Counted from the first letter of the stretch, positions 34,408-43,495 are shown. The stretch is 44,339 bases of DNA from Caloramator quimbayensis (GCF_900167605.1 NZ_FUYH01000022.1:1-44339), one strand, 5' to 3'. Translations and numbers: made by a program. The notes: generated from the letters alone by a model not told the origin.

Positions 34408-34906
34408 AAAAGTCATGGTGAAAATAGGGTAGAAAACCTTATTGGAGCCATGATTTTTGTTTTAGGATGAGTAGGGTAAAGGGGTAAGGTATAAGGTTAA
34501 AAGTATCGATTTTAAAGGATTAGAAGGGAGTATTGATGAAAGATATTGATTAAAACTTTCCCCTTTTCCCTTGATACTTATCCCTATTTATGACACGACT
34601 TTTTTATCTAAAATGAGAGGGAAAATAGGAAGAAAATAGGAGAGGGGAATAAGGAAAATGGGTGATTTTTGACATGACTTTTTTATATGGAAAGAATTAG
34701 TGGAATAGGGTTAAGGTGAGAAGGGACAAGGGTTTTAGGAGTGTGGGGGTTTGACATGAATTTTTATGTGTATACATATTTAGGATTAAGTTTTATTCTA
34801 AAAAGGGTTAAGAGATAAGAAGGAAAATAAAAAAGTTGTGTCAGAGATAAAAAACTTGTGTTAAAAATAATAAAGTCACATCAAATAGATAATAAAGTTG
34901 TGTTAA
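34374..34906. repeat. Cluster of eight short A-rich/GTTGTGTCA motifs
   Basis: Copies related to ATAAAAAAGTTGTGTCA start near 34374, 34391, 34827, 34846, 34866 and 34889 on the plus strand and near 34591, 34669 and 34751 on the minus strand (the first plus-strand copy is the weakest). The last four are spaced about 20 bp apart. The copies at 34391 and 34591 form the ends of a 215-bp inverted unit. The motif resembles the right arm (AATAAAGTTGTG) of the 30.9–31.7 kb array. Confidence 0.6.
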
Positions 34907-34956
34907 TAAATTTAATGTATAATAGTTATATATGAGGAAGAAAAGGGGCGGTAATT

Positions 34957-35520
34957 ATGCAGGGGTATTTTGCAATAGCAACGATAATCTTACTTATAAT
35001 AATGGTTTTGTTTCGTGTTTTTCAATTGCGTAAAATGGGTATTAAAGCCATGAAGTTTGGCCAGATGGATAAAAAAGATTTCTTGATTATTCCATTTGCT
35101 TTGCTGTTTTTTTATATTGTGTTTTCCAGTGTTTTAAACTTACCCCAATTGGGAGCCGGATTATTTAGCAATGAGGTTGCCCGTTGGTTTGGTGTAGTGT
35201 TGTGTATGCTAGGACTAATATTTTTCCTGTTAACTCTGATTTCTTTTAGCAAAAGTTTTCGAGTTGGAATAGATGAAGAACAACCAGGTCCTTTAATAAC
35301 AACAGGCACTTTTGCAATCAGCCGCAATCCGATTTATACTACTTTTGGATTTGTATTACTTGGGATATTTTTGATTTTTTCAAACTGGATATTATTGCTG
35401 CACTTAATTGCAGGCATATGGATTTTTAATCGTCAGGTTCTTCGGGAGGAAGATTCTTTGAAAAAGATTTATGGTGAAGAATATATGGAATACTGTAAAA
35501 AAGTCCGTAGGTATCTTTAA
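34957..35520 (+). CDS. Isoprenylcysteine carboxyl methyltransferase (ICMT)-like membrane protein
   Basis: A 187-residue protein with about five membrane helices. The C-terminal half shows the ICMT/phospholipid methyltransferase pattern: LITTGTFAISRNPIYTTFGF (about 113–132, SAM-binding RNP motif) and REEDSLKKIYGEEYMEYCKK (EExxL…G..Y..Y). Bacterial members probably methylate small lipid or isoprenoid substrates, not prenylated proteins. AAAGGGGCGG precedes ATG 34957. It stands alone after the repeat cluster. Confidence 0.88.
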   Translation: MQGYFAIATIILLIIMVLFRVFQLRKMGIKAMKFGQMDKKDFLIIPFALLFFYIVFSSVLNLPQLGAGLFSNEVARWFGVVLCMLGLIFFLLTLISFSKSFRVGIDEEQPGPLITTGTFAISRNPIYTTFGFVLLGIFLIFSNWILLLHLIAGIWIFNRQVLREEDSLKKIYGEEYMEYCKKVRRYL

Positions 35521-35653
35521 TAGCAAGCGAAGAATTGTATGAATTAAATTAAATTCATATATTTCTTCAATAGTAGGCTGTTAAAGAGTCATAAAAGTAT
35601 GAAAATGTGCAACAAAGATTATTTTATATAATCTATGAGTGGGAGGAACAACA

Positions 35654-36349
35654 GTGAGTATAATATCAGAATGGAATTCAAAACAAAAACATTTGAAAGA
35701 AATGATAAGAAAACCCGAAAAGTTTGACGAATCTAAGAAATTATTCATTTTTATGCATGGGTCGGTACATTTTGCAGAAGTAAGCAACGCAAAAGAACCA
35801 ACGATTATGGATGGGCTTTGTGACGGATTACAGAAAAAAGATTATACTATTATGCCGACAGACAAGGATGTTACTATTGCTTGGAATATTTGGCATATAA
35901 CAAGAATCGAAGATTTAACTATTAATATTTTAGTAAACCATTCGGAACAAGTGTTAAGTAGTGATTGGCTTACACGGCTAAGAATCGATGTCACTGATAC
36001 AGGAAATGCAATGACAGATGATGAAATAATGGATTTCAGCAAACGTATTAATATAGAGGAATTGCTAAAATATAGAATTACTGTTGGGATGCAAACGCAA
36101 AAAATATTGTCGTGTTTAAAATATGAGGATATGAAACGTAAAATTGAGAGAAAAGATACAGAGAAGATTTTGAATGATGGTGGCGTATTGAACAATCCAG
36201 ATTCCATTTGGCTACTGGATTTTTGGGGTAAAAAAGATGTAGCAGGCATTATTTTAATGCCAATTACAAGACATCAAATAGTTCATTTAAATGATTGTTT
36301 TAATCTGAAACAGAAAATTGATAAGAAAAAAACATTTTACAGAGTATGA
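35654..36349 (+). CDS. DinB-like four-helix-bundle protein
   Basis: A 231-residue protein with the DinB/YfiT-type helical bundle. The second helix starts with the family pattern TIAWNIWHITRIEDLTINIL, where the histidine is a likely metal ligand; a third-helix histidine near the end (ITRHQIVHLNDCF) would complete the site. Such proteins act as thiol-dependent metalloenzymes or have no known activity. GTG 35654 is used because GGGAGGA lies 7 nt upstream; an in-frame GTG at 35639 overlaps that site. Confidence 0.78.
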   Translation: MSIISEWNSKQKHLKEMIRKPEKFDESKKLFIFMHGSVHFAEVSNAKEPTIMDGLCDGLQKKDYTIMPTDKDVTIAWNIWHITRIEDLTINILVNHSEQVLSSDWLTRLRIDVTDTGNAMTDDEIMDFSKRINIEELLKYRITVGMQTQKILSCLKYEDMKRKIERKDTEKILNDGGVLNNPDSIWLLDFWGKKDVAGIILMPITRHQIVHLNDCFNLKQKIDKKKTFYRV

Positions 36350-36505
36350 GCATAATCTTCAGTTTTATTTAAAGCGCATAATTTATAAAATGCGAAGTAA
36401 AGATAATTAATATATTGTCTTTTACAACCCTGCATTTTTAGGCATGGTTTGCAGGGTATACTACAAGTATCTCCTATATAATAATTTACGAAAGGGGGAA
36501 ATAAT

Positions 36506-37351
36506 GTGGATTGGCTTGATAGATTTAATGCGGCTATAGATTATATTGAGAACAACCTTGATAGTAAAATCGAATATTCTTCGGTTGCTCATACAGCCTG
36601 CTGCTCTGAGTATCACTTTTCAAGGATGTTTTCATCTTTAACAGGAATTTCTCTTTCAGAGTATATACGTCGTAGACGCCTTACAAAAGCAGCCTTTGAT
36701 ATTCAAACAAGCAATGAAAAAATCATTGATATTGCATTGAAATATGGTTATGACTCATCTGATGCTTTTACTAGGGCGTTTAAAAAACTACATGGTGTCA
36801 CGCCTAATGCCGTCAGGGAGAACAGTGTACAGTTAAAAGCCTTTCCTCGAATCTCCTTTCAAATTACAATAAAAGGGGATGTTGAAATGGAATATCGTAT
36901 TGAGAAAATTGATTTTGAATTGCGTTTTGTTGGAAAAAGACAATGTGTAAAAACTTCTCGTGCATTTAAAGAGATTCCTGCTTTGTGGAGAAAATCCAAT
37001 AAAGATGGCTTCATGCAAACATTAATTGATATGTCTTGGATAAATCCGAAATGCAAACTTGAGAGCCTTGTAGGTATTTGTGGCAAAGAGGCGTCTATCA
37101 TGGATGAGGAATTTGACTACTTCATGGGGGTACGATATGACTCCGAAGTACCTAATGGCATGGAGGAACTAATAATTCCACCATGCACATATGCCGTATT
37201 TCCTAATGTTGTTGATGCTTGGAAAAGGTTATATTCAGAATGGCTTCCTGCATCAGGCTATGAACTTGCAAACCAACCTTGTATTGAGCATTTTCTAGGA
37301 CCAGGAAATAAAATTAAACATGAGTTGTGGGTGCCAATCGTTGAAAAGTAA
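36506..37351 (+). CDS. AraC-family regulator with GyrI-like effector domain
   Basis: A 281-residue regulator. Residues 1–105 form the two helix-turn-helix motifs of AraC/XylS proteins (CCSEYHFSRMFSSLTGISLS, then IALKYGYDSSDAFTRAFKKL). Residues about 125–281 are a GyrI-like small-molecule binding domain, as in Rob and multidrug-sensing regulators (ECYL-like elements, HELWVPIVEK end). It probably senses amphipathic drugs or similar ligands. GTG 36506 has AAAGGGGG upstream. A hairpin (36428–36456) separates it from the DinB-like gene. No clear target gene is adjacent. Confidence 0.9.
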   Translation: MDWLDRFNAAIDYIENNLDSKIEYSSVAHTACCSEYHFSRMFSSLTGISLSEYIRRRRLTKAAFDIQTSNEKIIDIALKYGYDSSDAFTRAFKKLHGVTPNAVRENSVQLKAFPRISFQITIKGDVEMEYRIEKIDFELRFVGKRQCVKTSRAFKEIPALWRKSNKDGFMQTLIDMSWINPKCKLESLVGICGKEASIMDEEFDYFMGVRYDSEVPNGMEELIIPPCTYAVFPNVVDAWKRLYSEWLPASGYELANQPCIEHFLGPGNKIKHELWVPIVEK

Positions 37352-37768
37352 ATAGCAAATTAAGAATATATCATCACTCTTTCACATTTTTTATAAAATG
37401 CGTTTACATTTTGAAAGGACAAGATTATATGTGAGTATAAAATAAACTCATTCCATTCTATCCCCGCAAACCCGCAAGATTGATTGGCAGAATAAAATTG
37501 ATGAAAATAAAGATGTTCCGAAAATAGGACGGTTAGTGTGAAAATGTTTCATGTATTCGTTGCGGCTATCGATTAGTCATGGGTTATTAGATAGAATTAA
37601 ATGGGAAAAATGGAATAGATAATAGGGAATAAAGTTGTTCTATTTTGAGTGGGAGGAATAAGGGGAAAGGGATAAGGAGAGAAAAATAAATCCTTCGTAA
37701 TCTGTATGATAAGTAGATTGTGAAGGATTAATTAATTTTATTGGATAATATCTTTACCCCTTAAACCT
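37352..37768. other. Gene-free interval with decayed coding traces and a hairpin
   Basis: No intact gene. Near 37530–37580 a fragment reads ENVSCIRCGYRLVMGY and stops, which looks like the end of a zinc-ribbon protein; a related DNA sequence occurs near 42958. 37690–37730 contains an inverted repeat (ATCCTTCGTAATCT with AGATTGTGAAGGAT). The purine-rich AAGGGGAAAGGGATAAGG filler and CCCCTTAAACCTTT (37757–37770) also occur at 30.7–31 kb. Confidence 0.55.
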
Positions 37769-38698
37769 TTGTATAATGTCATTTTTGAGAGGGAAGTTGG
37801 AGCGCTAACTAAACTGAGAACCTGTAGTAATATAGTTAGATTAGAGCATTATGATATTTATAATGATAAAAAATATGGAAAATGTGGACGAGTTTTTTTG
37901 GAGTATATTGAAGGAGAAACGCTTCAAAAAACTGATGTTATAGAGTTAAGTAATTCCGAAAAATTTCATATTGTTGAACAGTTGATAAATGCAGTCCAGA
38001 TAGCACACGAAAATAGCATAATACATAGAGATATTAATCCTAAAAATATTATAATTACACGAGACAAGCAAGTTAAATTAATCGACTTTGGTATTAGTAA
38101 AATAAAAGATATGGTAAACACAGATACATTGTACCAATTTGCAACTAATAAATATGCCGCTCCAGAGGTTCACAAACATAGTGAAAATGCCACTGAAAAG
38201 GGTGATATATATTCATTGGGTGCTGTACTATATTTTATTTTTACTGGTGATGATCCTCCAACGGTAGATGAGTTTGAAACCAAACTAATTAAAACTGGTG
38301 GAATTGATATAGAATTGAAAGGCATAATTGAAAAAATGGTAAAGTTATTGCCTGAAGATAGATACAATAATATTTTTGAAGTCAGGAAGGCATTGTTAAA
38401 ATTATTTACCAGATTTACTAAAGCCAATAGAACATTTATATTTTCTATTGATACAAGTAAGATTGAACATATGAGAAATCTCTCGTTGGTTGCCAATAGT
38501 GGAAAATATGAGGACATCATAGAAAATAATATTAATGAAGATTTTTTGGAAGCATACATATTTATAGAAAATGAGGATAAGCCAGAAGAATTATATCGAC
38601 TCTATGGAATGCACTATTATTTTGAATGTAATTACGATGATAGAAATCAAGTATTTCATGTCGCATTTAATTGCAAAAATAAGCGTAAGAAGAGGTAA
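37769..38698 (+). pseudogene. Serine/threonine protein kinase lacking its N-terminal lobe start
   Basis: A 309-residue frame with most of a Hanks-type kinase: the alpha-C glutamate (FEREV, residue 8), HRDINPKN (86–93, catalytic Asp88), DFG (106–108), APE (131–133) and DIYSLGAVLYFI. The glycine-rich loop and the VAIK lysine, which should lie 20–40 residues before FEREV, are missing. Upstream DNA in frame is the repeat-like CCCCTTAAACCTTT. No ribosome site precedes TTG 37769. The gene appears to have lost its 5' end at that repeat. The last 110 residues after the kinase fold are unrecognised. Confidence 0.72.
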
Positions 38699-39007
38699 AG
38701 GCTTGAGAACAAAAGATGATATTTTAAAAATTCTCGATTGGAAGAAGTAGAACAATTTATATAGGCAGAATATATGTATTTCATGGCATGGAGATATATC
38801 TGAGTTTAACGGCATGAGGCAATATGCTTTGATGGTATTGAAATATATAGATTGTCTTTTCATGGAGGATATATAAAATAGTATTAAATACTTCACACAT
38901 TATGATAGAAATGATAACGAGTAATAATCTTGAGAAGGCTATTGAAAGATATATAAGGAAAAAAAGCAAAACATTTCAGATTTATTAGTTAGACAGGAGA
39001 GTATATT
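38699..39007. other. Interval with broken coding traces
   Basis: Short protein-like pieces follow the kinase remnant: one frame broken by stops between 38703 and 38880, and a 28-codon frame at 38903–38989. None has a ribosome site. They may be decayed continuations of the kinase locus. No terminator is obvious. The ribosome site AGGAGAG of the next gene ends the interval. Confidence 0.45.
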
Positions 39008-39532
39008 ATGGAAACTATTAATATTAATCTAACGAATGGATATAGTATTAAATCTCTTTGCGCTGATGATTTTAATATCGTTAAGGAACTATGTGAGAAA
39101 TGTTCCGATTATTATCTTTTAATCGAGGGAGTATTACCGTCTAAAAAAGATGTTGATGAAATATTTATTGATTTACCACCAAATAAAAGTTATGAAGATA
39201 AATATGTTTTGGGGATATTTAAATATGATGAGTTGGCAGGTATAGTTGATATTGTAAGAGATTTTCCTGATGCTGGTGAATGGATGCTTGGTTTAATGCT
39301 GATAAAGATAGATGAAAGAGGCAACGGCTTAGGAAGAAATGTGCATAGGGCTTTGAGTGAATGGGCATCTAATTTAGGTGCAAAATCTTTTAGAATAGGT
39401 GTAGTCATAGATAACCATAAGGCTATGAAATTTTGGTCTAACTTAGGATATAAAAAGATTAAAGAAGTTGATATGGAATTTACAGCAAAGAAACATACAG
39501 TAAATGTTATGAGATTACAGCTTGATGAGTAA
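39008..39532 (+). CDS. GNAT family N-acetyltransferase
   Basis: A 174-residue acetyl-CoA-dependent acetyltransferase. The acetyl-CoA binding motif A is in LMLIKIDERGNGLGRNVHRA (about 96–115; R/G-x-G-x-G variant), followed by the motif B region (FRIGVVIDNHKAMKFWSNLG then YKKIKE), typical of the RimI-like fold. The substrate is unknown. AGGAGAG precedes ATG 39008. It stands alone between decayed sequence and the O-acylation pair. Confidence 0.9.
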   Translation: METININLTNGYSIKSLCADDFNIVKELCEKCSDYYLLIEGVLPSKKDVDEIFIDLPPNKSYEDKYVLGIFKYDELAGIVDIVRDFPDAGEWMLGLMLIKIDERGNGLGRNVHRALSEWASNLGAKSFRIGVVIDNHKAMKFWSNLGYKKIKEVDMEFTAKKHTVNVMRLQLDE

Positions 39533-39665
39533 ATTTATTTATGTCTTACGGCAGCTTATTAATTTTACCTTCCATAATTGATTTTAACTAATAATAGATA
39601 TATAATTTTTTTAGTGTTATAAATAAGTTTTGTAGAATTAATATTGTTTGGGGAGGTATTTTTAC

Positions 39666-41153
39666 TTGCTTTTTAATTCGGTGGATTTTGCAGTTTTTTT
39701 CCCTTTTGCAGTTTTTGTATATTTTATTATGCCTAAAAGATTCAGGTGGGTGTGGCTTTTAATTTCAAGCTATATCTTTTATATGAGTTACAGCGTAAAA
39801 TATACAATATTTTTAGTCATATCTACATTAGTTACATATTTAAGCGGTATTTTAATTGAAAGAGCAGATAATATTAAAGATGAGAGAAAATCAATAAAAT
39901 TAAAAAAAACATGGGTTTTTTTAAGCTTTGCAATAAATTTAGGAATATTGTTTGTTTTTAAATACAGCAACTTTTTTAATAGTCTTATGCAAAAGCTTTT
40001 ATCTAATTTTAATATCGCGTTAAATACTCCTAAATTTAACTATCTTCTTCCCCTTGGCATTTCCTTTTATACATTTCAAGCCTTAAGCTATACCGTTGAT
40101 GTGTATAGAAAGGATGTAAAAGTTCAAAGGAATTTAGCAAAGTATGCTTTGTTCGTATCCTTTTTTCCACAGGTTATAGCAGGTCCTATAGGAAAATCAA
40201 AGCACCTTCTTCATCAATTTGATGAAGAGTACTCCTTTGACTATGACAGAATAAAAAACGGGCTGCTTCTTATGCTGTGGGGATTTTTCCAAAAGCTTTT
40301 TGTAGCGGACAGATTAGCTATTTTAGTTAATACTGTATATAGCGAGCCTTCTAAATATAAAGGCTTTGAAATAATAATTGCGAATATATTTTTCGCCATT
40401 CAGATATATTGCGACTTTTGCGGATATTCTGATATTGCAAGGGGAATTGCGGAAATTTTAGGAATCAGGCTTTATAAAAATTTTGAGAGACCATATTTTT
40501 CAAAATCAATAAAGGAATTTTGGAGAAGATGGCATATTTCCCTTAGCACATGGTTCAGGGATTACCTTTATATACCCTTAGGAGGAAAAAGGTGCAGCAA
40601 AATAAGAAATTATATAAATATAATGATTGTGTTTTTAGTCAGCGGGCTTTGGCACGGGGCAGCTGTTAACTTTATAATCTGGGGAGCTCTTCATGGGGCT
40701 TATTTAATACTTTCAGACATATTTAAACCTATAAAAAAAGGTATTGTTAATAAATTTAATATTAAAACTGATACCTTCAGCTATAAGTTTTTTCAGATTA
40801 TAATTACTTTTATTTTAGTCGATTTTGCATGGATATTTTTTAAGGCGGATTCCTTTACAAATGCAAAAATAATTATAAAGAATATGAATTATTTTAACCC
40901 CTTTGTATTAGTAAATGGGGATATATATAAATTAGGATTAGATTCTAAAGACTTTTTTATTGCCCTGCTTGGAATAGCAGTAATTCTAATTGTCAATATA
41001 CTGCAGAGAAATAAAAGCCTTCGCCTTGAGATTTCAAAGCAAAATTGTGCATTCAGATGGGTTTTATATTTTGCAGCTATTATAGTTATATTAATCTTTG
41101 GAATATATGGACCTGCCTATAGCGCTAAACAGTTTATATATTCTCAGTTTTAG
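39666..41153 (+). CDS. MBOAT family membrane O-acyltransferase (AlgI/DltB/PatA-type)
   Basis: A 495-residue polytopic membrane protein that transfers acyl groups, usually acetyl, to an exported polysaccharide or cell-wall polymer. Family hallmarks: LPLGISFYTFQALSYTVDVY, IKEFWRRWHISLSTWFRDYL then YIPLGG, and the catalytic histidine in SGLWHGAAVNFIIWG. Length is normal for AlgI. TTG 39666 is chosen because GGGAGG lies 10 nt upstream and the protein then starts MLFNSVDFAVFFPFAV as in the family. The partner gene follows after 11 bp. Confidence 0.94.
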   Translation: MLFNSVDFAVFFPFAVFVYFIMPKRFRWVWLLISSYIFYMSYSVKYTIFLVISTLVTYLSGILIERADNIKDERKSIKLKKTWVFLSFAINLGILFVFKYSNFFNSLMQKLLSNFNIALNTPKFNYLLPLGISFYTFQALSYTVDVYRKDVKVQRNLAKYALFVSFFPQVIAGPIGKSKHLLHQFDEEYSFDYDRIKNGLLLMLWGFFQKLFVADRLAILVNTVYSEPSKYKGFEIIIANIFFAIQIYCDFCGYSDIARGIAEILGIRLYKNFERPYFSKSIKEFWRRWHISLSTWFRDYLYIPLGGKRCSKIRNYINIMIVFLVSGLWHGAAVNFIIWGALHGAYLILSDIFKPIKKGIVNKFNIKTDTFSYKFFQIIITFILVDFAWIFFKADSFTNAKIIIKNMNYFNPFVLVNGDIYKLGLDSKDFFIALLGIAVILIVNILQRNKSLRLEISKQNCAFRWVLYFAAIIVILIFGIYGPAYSAKQFIYSQF

Positions 41154-41164
41154 GAGGAAAATAA

Positions 41165-42598
41165 GTGATAAAAAAAGCCTTTTATAAAGCAACTGCTTTT
41201 TCTATAATTTTACTCACTTTTGTATATTTTTTAGGTTCAGTCTTTACAATAAAGACTGACCATGGAGCAAAACTATATCAGGGGCTTTATGCTTCAAAGG
41301 AGCAGTACGATGTAGTTTTAATGGGTTCAAGCCACATGAATGGAACTATTAACCCAAACGTTTTGTGGAAAGAATATGGAATTACAAGTTTTAATTATGC
41401 TACGGGTGGACAGCCTATAGATGTAACCTATTATCTTTTAAAAGAGGTTCTAAAAAAGCAGAAAAATCCAATAGTAGTTGTAGACTTATATTACTTGGGG
41501 CTTATCCGTAATTTTGGGGAAGAAGGATATATCAGATATGTTCTTGATAATATGAGGCCTTCTATAAACAAGTATGAGGCTATTTTAAACTGTACTCCAA
41601 GGCCACATTGGATAAGTTATGTTTTTAGGATTATAAAATATCATAGCAGGTGGAAGGAGCTTACGGAGCAGGATTTTTATCCCGACCTTAATAAGACATA
41701 CTATGCAAAGGGCTTTGATGCGGAACATATAATTTATGGAAAAGATAACACATATAATTCTAAAACCAATGAAGTTTCTAATCTTCCGCCAAAGTCATAC
41801 AAGTATTTATATAAAATAATAGAGATGTCAAAGAAGGAAGGCTTTAAATTAGTGTTTATTAATGCACCCTATGATTATAACATCACAAACGGGACGATGA
41901 TTTGGCACGAAAAACCTGCAGAAATGTTTAATATGGTAGATAAGATAGCAAAGGAGAACGGCATTCCTTTTATAAATTACAATAATATATTAGATGAAAT
42001 AGGATTTGACTTTAAAAATGATATGGCTAATGGAGGTCATGTTAATATATATGGTGCAGATAAGGTTTCTCTTCATTTAGGGAAGTTTTTGAAAGATAAC
42101 TATGATTTAAAGGATCATAGAGATGATAAAAACTATGAGAATTGGAATAAAGACTATGAATATTATAATCAGGTTAGAGCGGCTATTCAGCTGAGAGGAG
42201 AAAAGGATATAAAAAGGTATATAGAGCTTTTAAACAATGAAAACTATGCTTTAATAGTAAGCTGCAGCGATTATAAACCTTTAAATATTGAGGATTCTTT
42301 AAAAAGCATAGGGCTCAATTTAAAAGAAAATTATAATTATATAGCAGTATTAAACAATAAAAGCATAGATGAAAAGATTAGCAAAGAAAAAATAGCAAAG
42401 GATTTAACCTTAGATAGTGCTGAAATAAAAATCAAAACCTGCAGCGATGATAAGAATATCCCAAGTATAGTGATTGATGACAAAGAATATGCAAATTTAT
42501 CTAACGGAGTAAATATAGTAGTTTATGATAAACTTCTGAAAAAAGTAGTAGACAGCATATTTTTTGATAATGATATAATGAAAAAGAACAGGATATAG
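41165..42598 (+). CDS. SGNH/DltD-like partner of the MBOAT acyltransferase
   Basis: A 477-residue protein with one N-terminal membrane anchor (about 9–28) and a large outside domain. The SGNH-type nucleophile motif is VVLMGSSHMNG (about 50–61); later DMANGGHVNIYGADKVSLHL carries the Asp/His pair expected for block V (D-x-x-H). This matches the extracellular acetylesterase/transferase partners that receive acyl groups from the MBOAT protein. GTG 41165 has AGGAGG 5 nt upstream. The acceptor polymer cannot be told. About 120 residues at the C-terminus are unrecognised. Confidence 0.82.
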   Translation: MIKKAFYKATAFSIILLTFVYFLGSVFTIKTDHGAKLYQGLYASKEQYDVVLMGSSHMNGTINPNVLWKEYGITSFNYATGGQPIDVTYYLLKEVLKKQKNPIVVVDLYYLGLIRNFGEEGYIRYVLDNMRPSINKYEAILNCTPRPHWISYVFRIIKYHSRWKELTEQDFYPDLNKTYYAKGFDAEHIIYGKDNTYNSKTNEVSNLPPKSYKYLYKIIEMSKKEGFKLVFINAPYDYNITNGTMIWHEKPAEMFNMVDKIAKENGIPFINYNNILDEIGFDFKNDMANGGHVNIYGADKVSLHLGKFLKDNYDLKDHRDDKNYENWNKDYEYYNQVRAAIQLRGEKDIKRYIELLNNENYALIVSCSDYKPLNIEDSLKSIGLNLKENYNYIAVLNNKSIDEKISKEKIAKDLTLDSAEIKIKTCSDDKNIPSIVIDDKEYANLSNGVNIVVYDKLLKKVVDSIFFDNDIMKKNRI

Positions 42599-42609
42599 AA
42601 GTGCACTTC

Positions 42610-42638
42610 TTGTAAAATGATATATTATATGATATATT
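42610..42638 (+). promoter_or_regulatory. Promoter of the fluoride riboswitch transcript
   Basis: TTGTAA (42610–42615), 17 bp, TATATT (42633–42638). The predicted start near 42645 is 8 nt before the riboswitch. Confidence 0.6.
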
Positions 42639-42652
42639 TATATCGTAATTTT

Positions 42653-42735
42653 GGTGATGGAGTTCGCCATAAATGCTTTAAGCTGATGACTCCTGCAAAT
42701 AACAACTGGTTATTTGCAGGATTTTTTGTTTTCTT
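42653..42735 (+). promoter_or_regulatory. Fluoride (crcB) riboswitch with terminator
   Basis: The crcB-motif core is present: GGTGATGGAGTTCGCC (42653–42668), ATAAATGC, and GCTGATGACTCCTGC (42682–42696). The last part runs into a perfect 12-bp terminator stem (42692–42703 with 42709–42720) and TTTTTTGTTTT. Overlap of aptamer and terminator fits the usual mechanism, in which fluoride binding blocks termination. Genes for fluoride export (crcB pair) follow, but only at 43067. Confidence 0.85.
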
Positions 42736-43066
42736 TTGTGCCTATCACCAGAGACGGAGAATAGAGGGAAAAAGTGACAACCAATTGACAAGTACAAGCC
42801 AAGGGACGGTTACTTATTTTGCTCAATTACAGGCAAAGGGACGGTTACTTATTTCATACACAATATCTGCAAAATTAGGGGGGCATGAATAAAATATTAT
42901 TAGTAATTAATATAATAAGTAACCGTCCCTCCTGTTTGACAAGCCTAAAACTTTTTCATATATTCATTGTGGCTATTGATGAGGCATGACTTGTTAACAA
43001 TTTTTAAAATAAATAGGACAAATATGAGTTATTAAGTTGGGCAAGATAAATTAAGGAGGATGCATT
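42736..43066. other. Repeat-bearing spacer between riboswitch and crcB
   Basis: AAGGGACGGTTACTTATTT occurs directly repeated at 42801–42819 and 42836–42854 and inverted at 42914–42930. A segment near 42958–42990 resembles 37548–37580. No reading frame with a ribosome site is present. No new promoter is obvious, so the crcB genes may still depend on riboswitch read-through. Confidence 0.6.
42801..42930. repeat. Two direct and one inverted copy of an 18-bp GGGACGGTTACTT repeat
   Basis: The copies lie at 42801–42819, 42836–42854 (direct) and 42914–42930 (inverted, 17 bp). The outer direct and inverted copies could form a large hairpin in the crcB leader. Confidence 0.8.
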
Positions 43067-43495
43067 ATGAGAAAATATATTTTTATTGCTTTTGGGGGAG
43101 CAGTTGGAGCGGTTTTAAGGTTTATAATAAAGAGCATACAAATATATAATTATAATGAAAATGTTCCTTTAAATACCCTTATTATAAATATTGCTGGAAG
43201 TTTTCTGCTATCTATGATTTTAACAATTGCCCTTGAAGTTTGGGAATTTGACATAGATTTAAGGCTTGGAATTGCTACAGGATTTTTAGGTGCCTTTACT
43301 ACATTTTCAACTCTTTGCAAAGAAAGTGTAATATTAATTCAAAAAGGATTTTATTTTTCTGCACTATCCTATGTAACTGTATCGGTTATGCTTGGGCTTT
43401 TTTTTGCCTATTTTGGAATAATTCTTGCAAGAGAAGTAATATCAAAGATAGTTAAAGATGAAAGCAATAAAGAGTATGAAGGGAAGATTGAGTGA
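43067..43495 (+). CDS. crcB1: Fluoride channel subunit CrcB/FluC 1
   Basis: A 142-residue small membrane protein with four helices, half of a fluoride-specific channel that releases F- from the cytoplasm. Family motifs: GGAVGAVLRFIIKS (about 9–22), NIAGSFLLSMI (with the channel asparagine) and GFLGAFTTFSTLCKES (phenylalanine box and Thr/Ser polar track). AAGGAGG precedes ATG 43067. It is paired with a second CrcB in one transcript, the arrangement of heterodimeric channels. Confidence 0.95.
   Translation: MRKYIFIAFGGAVGAVLRFIIKSIQIYNYNENVPLNTLIINIAGSFLLSMILTIALEVWEFDIDLRLGIATGFLGAFTTFSTLCKESVILIQKGFYFSALSYVTVSVMLGLFFAYFGIILAREVISKIVKDESNKEYEGKIE

Larger units (their letters stand above)
34094..34956. 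other. 0.86-kb interval with a decayed gene and a repeat-motif cluster
   Basis: No intact gene. 34154–34407 is a broken reading frame; 34374–34906 carries eight copies of a short AAAAAAGTTGTGTCA-like motif in both orientations, mixed with purine-rich filler resembling that at 30.5–32 kb. Confidence 0.65.

Noticed and set aside
42617-42892. An open frame of about 91 codons before crcB
   Set aside because: It runs through the fluoride riboswitch, its terminator and the repeats, and lacks a ribosome site.
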